From positions 1-21,209 of the forward strand of contig JBBQYA010000050.1 of NCBI GenBank assembly GCA_038209155.1: DNA of 21,209 nucleotides, in the 5' to 3' direction. This document shows positions 8,428 through 16,295 of this stretch, piece by piece. How positions within the stretch are numbered: position 1 is the stretch's first letter; every line of letters begins with the position of its first letter. The notes under the pieces were generated by a model. It had not been told where the DNA came from. It did no database searches and was given only the letters and a program-made list of their open reading frames with translations. Origin of the DNA: JBBQYA01 sp038209155 (GTDB lineage: Bacteria; Bacteroidota; Bacteroidia; Sphingobacteriales; Sphingobacteriaceae). A program made the translations under genes and the position numbers.

Positions 8428-9288
8428 ATGAAAACGATTGTAAGAACAGGAGTTTTGCTCCTGTTTCTTTCTCATTTCACAGTAATTGGGAAAGCACAAG
8501 AATTATATATTCAAACAGAACCTGCCAGCAATATGCCAGCAAAATCTTTAGGAATTCGCTTAAGCAATAAATATTTTCCAAAAAGCTCACAAGATCAATT
8601 TCGCATTTCACCAGAACTTATGTACGGTATTTCTAGTAAATTGATGATTCATGTAAAACAGAGTTTTAACTTTACTACAGAAAACGAATACAAACCGGGA
8701 ATGTTAAATTTTTATGCTAAATACCGCTTTTTATCTATTGATGAAATTCAAAAACATACTAGAATTGCAGCTTTTGCAAGTATTGGATATAGCAATAGTC
8801 AAGAATTAGCCGGGGTTCACGATTTAATGGAATCAAATACTGGTTACTCAAGCGGAATTATTATTACTCAACTATGGCATAAACTTGCATTGTCCTCAAC
8901 TTTAGGAGTTTTTAAGCCACTTGCCAACAAGAATTACGATCAAATTGGAGATTTAGGAATGATTTACAACTATTCTCTTTCTGCTGGTTACCTTATATTA
9001 CCATTAAAATATAAAAACTATCGGCAAGCGAATTTAAATTTATATGTAGAGCTTTTGGGAACTAGAAACGAATTAAAAAATTACGAAGAAACGCATGTTC
9101 ATAAATCAGAAGATATAACCCAAAAATTTAGACGAGATCAAGTAATGTTGGCGCCAGGCCTGCAAACAATACTTGGATCTCGCACTAGGATAGAAGCTGG
9201 TTATTTATTTCCATTAGTAAATTCAAAATATTCCCAAGGAGAAAATATGGTAATGTTGAGGTTTGAGCATTTATTATTCCTTCATTAA
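8428..9288 (+). CDS. Outer-membrane beta-barrel protein, metal-cluster associated
   Basis: 286 residues with a signal peptide (residues 1 to ~24, ending GKAQ). The mature part alternates polar and hydrophobic residues in strand-length blocks typical of an outer-membrane barrel (for example FYAKYRF and MVMLRFEHLLF at the C terminus). It starts 7 bp after the HMA gene and so is probably co-transcribed and functionally linked to it. One predicted loop is histidine-containing (THVHKS). I do not recognise a specific family; barrels of this size next to HMA and HYC_CC_PP genes are usually annotated as putative transporters. A metal-export or metal-sensing role is inference from context only. Confidence 0.65.
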   Translation: MKTIVRTGVLLLFLSHFTVIGKAQELYIQTEPASNMPAKSLGIRLSNKYFPKSSQDQFRISPELMYGISSKLMIHVKQSFNFTTENEYKPGMLNFYAKYRFLSIDEIQKHTRIAAFASIGYSNSQELAGVHDLMESNTGYSSGIIITQLWHKLALSSTLGVFKPLANKNYDQIGDLGMIYNYSLSAGYLILPLKYKNYRQANLNLYVELLGTRNELKNYEETHVHKSEDITQKFRRDQVMLAPGLQTILGSRTRIEAGYLFPLVNSKYSQGENMVMLRFEHLLFLH

Positions 9289-9432
9289 TTTATTTATACA
9301 AAAAAACACCATTAAATTTCGCGGTGGTCGAACATTGAAATAAATAGTTTACGCACTACGTTGGAGAAACAGAAATGTCTATATTAGGGGCATTTTTGAA
9401 TGTTGTTTTTTAGAGTAATTAGTTTTATATCA

Positions 9433-12303
9433 ATGAAATTTAGATTCTTCTCTCTTTTAATATTTTTCATTTTTTTTACCCATTCATTATTTGCCACACA
9501 TATAGTTGGTGGAGAGTTAAGCTATGAATGCAAAGGCAACAATAATTATGAAATTACTTTTAAATTTTACAGAGATTGCGGTCCAAATACCGCTTTATTT
9601 GATACCTTAATTACCATTACAGTTTTCGACAACTTTGGAAATGTGTTAGATACTATCAAAATTTCACAACCAGAAACTTCATTAGTTCCTCCTACCGTAT
9701 TTAATATTTGTTATATACCTCCAGCAGGTATTTGTGTGAGTCAAGCTATTTATAGAACAACAGTAAATCTTCCGCAAATAAGTGGAGGATATGTTTTAGG
9801 TTATCAACGTTGTTGTAGAAATGGAGGTATTTCCAATATTGATGATCCTGGAGGTAGTGGTTCTACTTATACTATTTCTATTACAGATAGTGTAATGGCA
9901 GAATGCAATTCTAGTCCAATTTATAAAGAGTTCCCACCTACTTTTCTATGTGCCGGTAGTCCTTTGATTTTCGATCATAGTGCTTTTGATAAGGATGGAG
10001 ATCAATTAACTTATGAATTATGTGCTCCTTATTTAGGGGCAGATCGTAATGTTCCTAGTCCACCAATTGCCCCGCCACCGCCTTATGATCTTGTTGTTTA
10101 TGCCAATACTTATTCAGCGGAATATCCAATCGCTGCAAATGTTCCATTTAAAATTGATTCCATTACAGGATTGTTAACCGGGACACCTAGCAGTAAAGGT
10201 CAGTTTGTAGTTGGAGTTTGTGTTAAAGAAATGCGGGGTGGAATGGTGTTATCAGAAAATAAAAGAGATTTTCAATTTAATGTAGTTTTATGTGAAGGTT
10301 CTTTATCCATAGGTCCAGGTAATCCAGTAATCTGTGAAGGCACTGGGGTAGAACTTTCTGCATTTGGTTTTCCAAATTTTGTTTGGTCTCCTGCGGTTGG
10401 ATTAAGTTCTACAACAGGATCCATTGTTTTTGCAAATCCAACAGTTACCACTACCTATACTATTATCGGAAATAATGGTATAAATTGTATAGATACCAAC
10501 ACAGTAAAAGTTGAAGTTTTGCCAGCTCCTTCTGTTTCGGTTTTTAGTGTGTTACCCAAAATATGTTTAGGAGATTCTAGTATTCTTAGATTAAGAGGCG
10601 CATATAATTTTAAAATAACTCCAGATTCAAGTGTTACGAGATTGAATGATTCAACTTTTGTTCTTCATCCAATTGTTTCTACCAATTTTCTTGTGGAAGG
10701 AATAACTGGAACCTGCAATGATTTTATAAATGTCCCAATTAATGTAAATACTTTACCCGATTTTAAACTATTAAAATCTGCAAATACAACTTGTTTAGGC
10801 TCTTCAGTAGAACTATTTGCAAAAGGAGATTACACCTTCAAATGGTTTCCAATAGGTAGTTTATCTGCTCCTATTGGTAGTACCATTACAGCAAATCCTA
10901 CAATTACAACTACCTACCTCGTAACTGCAACAGATATTATGGGATGTTCAAGATCAATTGAATTTACTATAGTAGTTTTACCAAAAGCTAAAGCAAGATT
11001 TTTAAATTCTGTAAATATTGGATGTGCTCCATTTAAGCCAGATATTTTAAATGTATCTATAGGTGCAGGTACTTATGAATGGTATTTAAACGGAAGACTA
11101 GTTTCAGTCGATACTCAACCAACCAACATTGTTTTAGAATTTCCCGGTAGAACTGATACGTTAATGCTGGTTGCAACCAATGGTTTGACCTGCAACTTGG
11201 ATACTGCAATCATCACTTTAAAAACCTTTAAAGATGTAAGAGCTAGAACTTTACCATCAGATTTTAGAACTTGCGAAGGACCGTCATCCATAAGTTTTAC
11301 CAATACTAGCAGCGGTTTTGATTCTTTTGAATGGGATTTTGGAGATGGAACTAAAAATATAGATAATCTAACACCGACCCATTTTTTTAGCGTTTCAGGT
11401 ATTTACACCGTTACATTTAAAGTAGTTTCTAAAGATGGATGTGTGGATAAAGATATTCATATCATAAGAATTGGTACAGAAGTAATAGCCTCCTTTGAAC
11501 CTGATATAGCAGTTGGCTGCGGTGAAACCGAAATTAAATTTAACAACACTTCAACCAATAGCGTTTCTCAAACTTGGGTTTTTGATGATGGATCTACTTC
11601 TACCGATTATTCTCCAACACATACATTTACACCAAGAGATAAACCTTATTTTATAAAATTAACATCCGTTAATGAAGTAGGTTGTGAAAGTAGTTTTACT
11701 TATTCTGTTCCCATTAAGATTTATAAAATTCCAATAGTTTCTTTTTCAGTAGATGATACTAATAAAATTTGGCCAGAAAAAACTTTTACTTTCTCAAACA
11801 CAAGTAACTTTATCGTAAAAGCACGTCGCTGGGATTTCGGCGATCAAACTTTTTCAACAGAAATAAATCCAGTACATGAATATACTTTTGCAGGAACATA
11901 TACAGTTTCCCTTACCGAAACAGATACCAATGGTTGCCAAGCTACTGTGAAAATTTCTATCACCTTGGATGATACAAAAGGTGCTTTATGGGTTCCAAAC
12001 GCATTTTCGCCAAGAAGTAGCATAGACAAATTGAGAACCTTTATACCATTGGGTTATGGATTGAAAACCTACAAAATGGAAATATTTTCCAGAGAAGGTG
12101 ATTTACTTTTTTCCAATTCTGAGTTGGATAAATTTGGAAGTCCAGTGGTAGCTTGGGATGCTACAAGCAATGGAATAGAATCTAACCAAGGGGTATATAT
12201 TTGGAAAATTGAAGCTAGTTATTTTAATGGAACTATTTGGAAAGGAATGCCAGATGAAAATAAAAAGTTTAAACAAATAGGAACCGTTACTATCATTAGA
12301 TAA
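9433..12303 (+). CDS. Secreted PKD/Ig-like multidomain protein with T9SS type-B sorting domain
   Basis: 956 residues from the ATG at 9433, which directly begins a signal peptide (ending SLFA, then THIVGGELSY). An in-frame ATG at 9400 would add 11 residues before that peptide and seems less likely. Residues ~22-285 are the conserved N-terminal region seen in many large Bacteroidota surface proteins (THIVGGE, FYRDCG, QRCCRNGG). Residues ~285-520 contain Ig-like modules, two of which carry a TTY[TL][IV] strand. Residues ~520-850 contain four PKD-type modules; one has WDFGDG, one a degenerate VFDDG, one WDFGDQ. Residues ~854-956 (VPNAFSP to the end) are the type-B CTD for type IX secretion. The stop codon overlaps the following PorP/SprF start (TAATG), so the two are translationally coupled. 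Confidence 0.9.
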   Translation: MKFRFFSLLIFFIFFTHSLFATHIVGGELSYECKGNNNYEITFKFYRDCGPNTALFDTLITITVFDNFGNVLDTIKISQPETSLVPPTVFNICYIPPAGICVSQAIYRTTVNLPQISGGYVLGYQRCCRNGGISNIDDPGGSGSTYTISITDSVMAECNSSPIYKEFPPTFLCAGSPLIFDHSAFDKDGDQLTYELCAPYLGADRNVPSPPIAPPPPYDLVVYANTYSAEYPIAANVPFKIDSITGLLTGTPSSKGQFVVGVCVKEMRGGMVLSENKRDFQFNVVLCEGSLSIGPGNPVICEGTGVELSAFGFPNFVWSPAVGLSSTTGSIVFANPTVTTTYTIIGNNGINCIDTNTVKVEVLPAPSVSVFSVLPKICLGDSSILRLRGAYNFKITPDSSVTRLNDSTFVLHPIVSTNFLVEGITGTCNDFINVPINVNTLPDFKLLKSANTTCLGSSVELFAKGDYTFKWFPIGSLSAPIGSTITANPTITTTYLVTATDIMGCSRSIEFTIVVLPKAKARFLNSVNIGCAPFKPDILNVSIGAGTYEWYLNGRLVSVDTQPTNIVLEFPGRTDTLMLVATNGLTCNLDTAIITLKTFKDVRARTLPSDFRTCEGPSSISFTNTSSGFDSFEWDFGDGTKNIDNLTPTHFFSVSGIYTVTFKVVSKDGCVDKDIHIIRIGTEVIASFEPDIAVGCGETEIKFNNTSTNSVSQTWVFDDGSTSTDYSPTHTFTPRDKPYFIKLTSVNEVGCESSFTYSVPIKIYKIPIVSFSVDDTNKIWPEKTFTFSNTSNFIVKARRWDFGDQTFSTEINPVHEYTFAGTYTVSLTETDTNGCQATVKISITLDDTKGALWVPNAFSPRSSIDKLRTFIPLGYGLKTYKMEIFSREGDLLFSNSELDKFGSPVVAWDATSNGIESNQGVYIWKIEASYFNGTIWKGMPDENKKFKQIGTVTIIR

Positions 12304-13307
12304 TGAATATAAAATTACTTTTTGTACTAATTTATTTTTTGATTTTTACCCGTTCCTATGCTCAAGATCATGCCTATTCTAATTTTATTCAATCACCTAT
12401 TTATTTAAATCCTGCTCTTTCAGGAACTTCTACTGGTTGCGAACGAATGGTGTTAAATTATAGAAACCAATATCCTGCAATAAAAGATGCATACGCTTAT
12501 TATGGTGTTTCGTATGATCGCTATGTTCCAGAAATGAACGGTGGCTTGGCTGCTATGATGCAAAGAAGTGTAGAAGGTGAAGGATTTTACACTAAAAATG
12601 CTTTTTCGGTTGCTTATTCTTTTCAAGGAATACGAACCAACAATTTTAGTATTAGTCTAGGAATGCAAGCGGGAATAACGAATAGAAGTATTAACTATGA
12701 TAAACTAATATTTTTTGATCAATTAGATTCTAAGTTAGGGTATCTTCCTGGCATGCCTACTGCAGCTGATAATCCAGTAAATAACAATAAATTTTATGGA
12801 GATTTCGCAACTGGTTTTGCGCTGGTTTATAAATATTCGGTTTTAGGAGCATCGATTTCACATCTCTCGGAGCCAGACGAATCTTTAATTTCTACCGAAA
12901 GTATTTTACCTCGAAAATATAATGTGCATGGTTCGTTTAATATCCCCATTGCTAGTAGAAAAAATTTCGGAGATCCAGCCGTAATACCTGCTTTTACCGT
13001 GGTCAGTCAAGGAAAAAGTTCATTTGCCACCGCAGGAATTCAATACCGTGCGTATTTTTTTAATTTTGGCGCTTGGTACAGAGCAGCCAATATTTATCAA
13101 GGTGGAAATTCAGCTATCGTAACTTGTACGTTTGATAATTATTTTACCAATGATGTAAAACCAAGTTTCAGTATAGGTTTTGCGTATGATTATACTTTAT
13201 CCAAAATTGCACAAAGAAATACAGGTGGTGCTTTTGAAATAAGTTTAATATACCAAAGCAGAAAATGCAGTCAAAACAGGAATAAAATTATTTGTCCCTA
13301 TTTTTAA
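12303..13307 (+). CDS. PorP/SprF-family type IX secretion membrane protein
   Basis: 334 residues. The signal peptide ends at about residue 20 (RSYAQ). The family hallmarks follow: NFIQSPIYLNPALSG and LNYRNQYP, then a predicted barrel ending in ICPYF. Its ATG shares one base with the TAA of the upstream PKD protein, which implies coupled translation and a dedicated pair. It is clearly homologous to the PorP/SprF encoded at 6322-7335 but diverged, so each large surface protein appears to have its own partner. Export or anchoring of the upstream protein is inferred from the known SprB/SprF relationship. Confidence 0.92.
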   Translation: MNIKLLFVLIYFLIFTRSYAQDHAYSNFIQSPIYLNPALSGTSTGCERMVLNYRNQYPAIKDAYAYYGVSYDRYVPEMNGGLAAMMQRSVEGEGFYTKNAFSVAYSFQGIRTNNFSISLGMQAGITNRSINYDKLIFFDQLDSKLGYLPGMPTAADNPVNNNKFYGDFATGFALVYKYSVLGASISHLSEPDESLISTESILPRKYNVHGSFNIPIASRKNFGDPAVIPAFTVVSQGKSSFATAGIQYRAYFFNFGAWYRAANIYQGGNSAIVTCTFDNYFTNDVKPSFSIGFAYDYTLSKIAQRNTGGAFEISLIYQSRKCSQNRNKIICPYF

Positions 13308-13319
13308 ATTAAATAAATT

Positions 13320-13571
13320 TTAAATACCTAATTGGTATCCGTAATCTTCGTAGTCTTCGTCTTCATTGGAGAAAAAATCTCGCAACATATCAGATTTCTG
13401 AGGAACTACAAATTCCATTACAACTTCTCCATTAGAGTTATCTACAATTTCAAAACAATTACATTTTGAATAAGCTGAACTCTTTGAATAGTTGTTTTCT
13501 GCTTCATGAAATGTTTTAAATGTTTTCTGTCCGACTAATTTTTCGTCATTAAAATAATTAATTGTGTACAT
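13320..13571 (-). CDS. Small acidic hypothetical protein
   Basis: 83 residues, no signal peptide or membrane segment. The first ~55 residues could form a small alpha/beta fold (YTINYFNDEK, then CFEIVDNSNGEVVMEF); the C-terminal part is strongly acidic (SNEDEDYEDYG). I recognise no family. It converges with the PorP/SprF gene across a 12-bp gap and has a good promoter-like match upstream (13631-13663), which supports it being a real, separately transcribed gene. Confidence 0.6.
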   Translation of the reverse strand: MYTINYFNDEKLVGQKTFKTFHEAENNYSKSSAYSKCNCFEIVDNSNGEVVMEFVVPQKSDMLRDFFSNEDEDYEDYGYQLGI

Positions 13572-13630
13572 GATTTCAAGGTTTAAATTTATTACATTCC
13601 GCTCATACGGAGTGATAATATTTAAAGTTC

Positions 13631-13663
13631 CAAATTTATTTTTGTACGAATTTCTATTACAAA
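13631..13663 (-). promoter_or_regulatory. Bacteroidota-type promoter for the small acidic protein
   Basis: On the minus strand, a -7 element TAAATTTG (13631-13638, consensus TAnnTTTG) is preceded 21 nt upstream by TTTG (13660-13663), matching the -33 element. It would give a leader of roughly 55 nt before the start codon at 13571. Confidence 0.5.
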
Positions 13664-13757
13664 TAATTAACTATTTAAAACAAGAAAAATTGAATAATTA
13701 TTTAAGTAATTATTTGACTTTTTACCCACATTAGGTTTCTACTAAATTAATTTTGTT

Positions 13758-14681
13758 TTACCTACTTACCTTAAGGTATTTATCAAACCATTTAATAAAC
13801 TCTTTTTCGTCTTCATTCATATTTTTCCATCCATGACCTGCACCTTTCTTCACATTTAGAATTGCTGGAACCCCTGCATCTTTTAATTTTTTCTCCATAA
13901 GTTGAGATTGCTGTATTGGTACAACATCATCTTTGTCGCCGTGCATTAGGTAAACTGGTGCATCATCAACTGTCACCATTTCTGCCGGTGAAATTAGAGA
14001 ATCAAGAACAAGCTTTTCGTCCTTATTTTCAATAATTAAATAAGTATTAGTAATAGAATCCCATTTAGTGTACTGAAAAGCTCCCAAAACACCCATCTCT
14101 TGTAAAAATTGTTTTTGCGTATTTGGATTAAAACCTAATTCCCCGAAATTAAGAAAGTCAGTAGGTGGGCAAAATACCGCTGCTGCTTGTACTTTGGATG
14201 AAACTTTTCCAATTGGGTCTTTTGAATTTGCATTCAAAATATCATCTTTTGTGGCAGCTAATAATGCTAAATGACCACCTGAGGATGTTCCGGTTATTCC
14301 TATATAATCTTTATCAATCTTGTAAATTGAGGAATTAAAACGAATGTATTGTATTGCTCTTTGCACATCTTCGAAAGCATCTGGTATAGCGTAACGAGGT
14401 ATAGAAGAATGGGTGGTAAGAAACACAGTATAGCCGCTATTTACAAAAGGTAAAGAGGTTTTTAAGTAACTGTTTTGGCTGTTATAATCAGAAACCCAAC
14501 CCCCGCTATTTAGACTTATAATAGCTTTTCCGTTTGCTTTTTTAGGTGATAGCACAGTCATAGTTAGAGCCAACCCATCCTTACGGCCATAAATTATTTC
14601 TGTTTGAGAATAAATAACAGTATCCTGTGAAAATATTGCTGATGAAACTAATAAATTGAAAACTAAAATAAAATATTTCAT
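13758..14681 (-). CDS. Secreted alpha/beta hydrolase (esterase/BD-FAE-like)
   Basis: 307 residues with a signal peptide ending near SAIFSQ (residue 19). The alpha/beta-hydrolase triad is visible: nucleophile Ser133 in GTSSGG, acid most likely Asp251 in HGDKDDVVP, and His283 in GAGHGW. The loop where many family members carry HGGG reads NSGGW (residues 58-62), so the oxyanion region is a variant. Length and layout fit the esterase/lipase superfamily that includes carboxylesterases and feruloyl esterases of polysaccharide degraders; the substrate cannot be told. It follows the deiminase gene on the same strand by 201 bp, so it may be separately transcribed. Confidence 0.85.
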   Translation of the reverse strand: MKYFILVFNLLVSSAIFSQDTVIYSQTEIIYGRKDGLALTMTVLSPKKANGKAIISLNSGGWVSDYNSQNSYLKTSLPFVNSGYTVFLTTHSSIPRYAIPDAFEDVQRAIQYIRFNSSIYKIDKDYIGITGTSSGGHLALLAATKDDILNANSKDPIGKVSSKVQAAAVFCPPTDFLNFGELGFNPNTQKQFLQEMGVLGAFQYTKWDSITNTYLIIENKDEKLVLDSLISPAEMVTVDDAPVYLMHGDKDDVVPIQQSQLMEKKLKDAGVPAILNVKKGAGHGWKNMNEDEKEFIKWFDKYLKVSR

Positions 14682-14882
14682 TTAGAGGAAATTTTGTTTT
14701 TATTCCGAAATGCTCAAAATGTAATATTCATTTGAACTGCTTATTTTTCACTAATGTATAAATTTTTTATAAGTGCCAAACATTAAATGAAATCTAAACA
14801 TTATCAGCTTTTGCTACGTGCCTTTTGCAAGCAAATTAAATTTTATAAAATGTTAAACTTTTTTAAAATATAATCTAATAAT

Positions 14883-16124
14883 TTAATGTTTAGAAATCGG
14901 TACTTCATGGGTCATGCAATGAATTCCACCTCCACCACGGTTTACATTTAAGGTATAAATTTGAATTATTTGCCTTTTTGGAAATATTTCATTAAAAACT
15001 TTATAAACTTCTTCGTCCTTTTGTTTTTGTTTTTCAGACATTCCAGGCTTCCAATATTTTGGAATTAATACAACTTTATTGCTAACAAAATAATTACAAT
15101 AACTAGTTGCTGGTATCCTATAAATGGTATCACCTTTTATTAATCCAAAATCTTTAAATTTCTCAATTTCAGTTTCTTCAATAGTTAATGTAAACTTCAA
15201 CTGATCAATTTCTGGCATTGGGATACGAATTATTTTAATTTTTTTTCCATTGGCAGTAGTTGCATTTTTTAAAATATTAAAATTAGCCTCCAATATCGGG
15301 TAATTAATACTATCAACTGGATTGTTATTTCGGTCTTCAAATGAAATGTAAGGCAAAACAACTGTATTTTTATCTACAAATCTACAAAGCTCATCAATAT
15401 GCATATTTGTTCCACCACCAAAATAATTTTTATAAAATGGACCTGATTTTGGAAACTTTTTATCTTCTATAAGACCTTTTTCTAACCAAATGATTTTACG
15501 AGCACCTAATGTTTTTTTTAATTCTTCTTCAATTTCCTGAATTGATTTTGTTGGATTTCTTTGTAATGCCATTTCTCTTATAACCAATAATGTTCCACTT
15601 CCATTTGCTTCAATGCCACCACCTTCAAAAACATATTCACTATTTATTGTAGGAAGGCTCATTTGAATTGCGAGACGTTCATCCCATTTTCCAAATTTTT
15701 TTTCTTCTTCAGGCATTGGTACGCCAGTAAGATCTGGAAACATTCCGTAGGATGAATAATCAAAACAGACGATTTGCAATTTTTCTTTTTTGTCTTTAAC
15801 AAAAAAGACATAGTCTCTTATAAAAAAGTCTACATATGGGTCAGTGAAGAATTCAATTTTTAATTTATCGATAGTATAATTGCCCATATATTTTAGAGCA
15901 GTGTTTTTCATCAGATCCGATTCAACATTTATCAATATTTTAACCTGTGGCTGAAGTGCTTCTATTACTCTACAGGTTATAGAATCTCGTCTTTCGTTAC
16001 CAAACCAAGTCAACCATACATCATCTTGATTTTCCCATTCTGCAGGTATTCGGAATTTTTGGGCAATTGTATGAAACGGCAGGAAAATTATAGATAAAAA
16101 TAAGATGGATTTTGTAGCTTTCAT
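14883..16124 (-). CDS. Secreted agmatine deiminase / peptidylarginine deiminase family protein (PAD_porph)
   Basis: 413 residues. Family landmarks are present in order: IRDY (R103, D104), EGGGIEANG (from E167), MHIDE with catalytic His242, and NRGGGGIHC with catalytic Cys403. This guanidino-group-modifying family hydrolyses agmatine to N-carbamoylputrescine (AguA) or peptidyl-arginine to citrulline (the secreted PPAD of Porphyromonas). Unlike typical cytoplasmic AguA of about 340-370 residues, this one has an N-terminal signal peptide (to about HTIAQ, residue 22) and is longer. It has no type IX sorting domain, so a periplasmic location is expected. Substrate preference is not decidable from sequence. 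A dyad motif shared with the TonB receptor gene lies just upstream of its start. Confidence 0.87.
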   Translation of the reverse strand: MKATKSILFLSIIFLPFHTIAQKFRIPAEWENQDDVWLTWFGNERRDSITCRVIEALQPQVKILINVESDLMKNTALKYMGNYTIDKLKIEFFTDPYVDFFIRDYVFFVKDKKEKLQIVCFDYSSYGMFPDLTGVPMPEEEKKFGKWDERLAIQMSLPTINSEYVFEGGGIEANGSGTLLVIREMALQRNPTKSIQEIEEELKKTLGARKIIWLEKGLIEDKKFPKSGPFYKNYFGGGTNMHIDELCRFVDKNTVVLPYISFEDRNNNPVDSINYPILEANFNILKNATTANGKKIKIIRIPMPEIDQLKFTLTIEETEIEKFKDFGLIKGDTIYRIPATSYCNYFVSNKVVLIPKYWKPGMSEKQKQKDEEVYKVFNEIFPKRQIIQIYTLNVNRGGGGIHCMTHEVPISKH

Positions 16125-16131
16125 TTATAAG

Positions 16132-16157
16132 TTTAGTTAAACTATTTCCGAACTAAA
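16132..16157 (-). promoter_or_regulatory. Dyad upstream of the deiminase gene (putative operator)
   Basis: Inverted arms TTTAGTT (16132-16138) and AACTAAA (16151-16157) are separated by 12 nt. The element begins 8 nt upstream of the start codon. Plus-strand positions 16133-16148 match 18545-18560 upstream of the TonB receptor at 14 of 16 bases (consensus TTARTTARACTATTTC); both differences are A/G. The two dyads share nearly the same centre relative to this core. Regulator unknown. Confidence 0.45.
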
Positions 16158-16295
16158 AATAAATAAATTATTATAACCTTTTATTTAACCAATGCATAAC
16201 CGTTGCGAGTAACTATCGGGTCTAAAATAGTTAAGAAATACAATTCTATGTTAACATCTCAAAATAGCAAAACCTATATTATTTCGTTTTGTCTT

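Noticed and set aside
9310..9336. Hairpin with CACC/GGTG arms after the metal cassette
   Set aside because: The stem is only about four pairs with a 12-nt loop, and the T-run lies on the minus-strand side where no gene ends.
9400..9402. ATG at 9400 as the start of the second PKD protein
   Set aside because: It adds 11 residues in front of a complete signal peptide, and a -7-like CATTTTTG at 9391-9398 would place the transcript start after it. Not excluded.
14840..14851. Perfect 12-bp palindrome ATTTTATAAAAT after the deiminase gene
   Set aside because: Purely A/T and likely by chance in this composition; no T-tract terminator structure could be supported.
16195..16230. Sequence with GTTATGC/CAACGG-like pieces suggestive of an integron attC site
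   Set aside because: No matching second arm or neighbouring cassette structure, and no integrase; the resemblance is too short.
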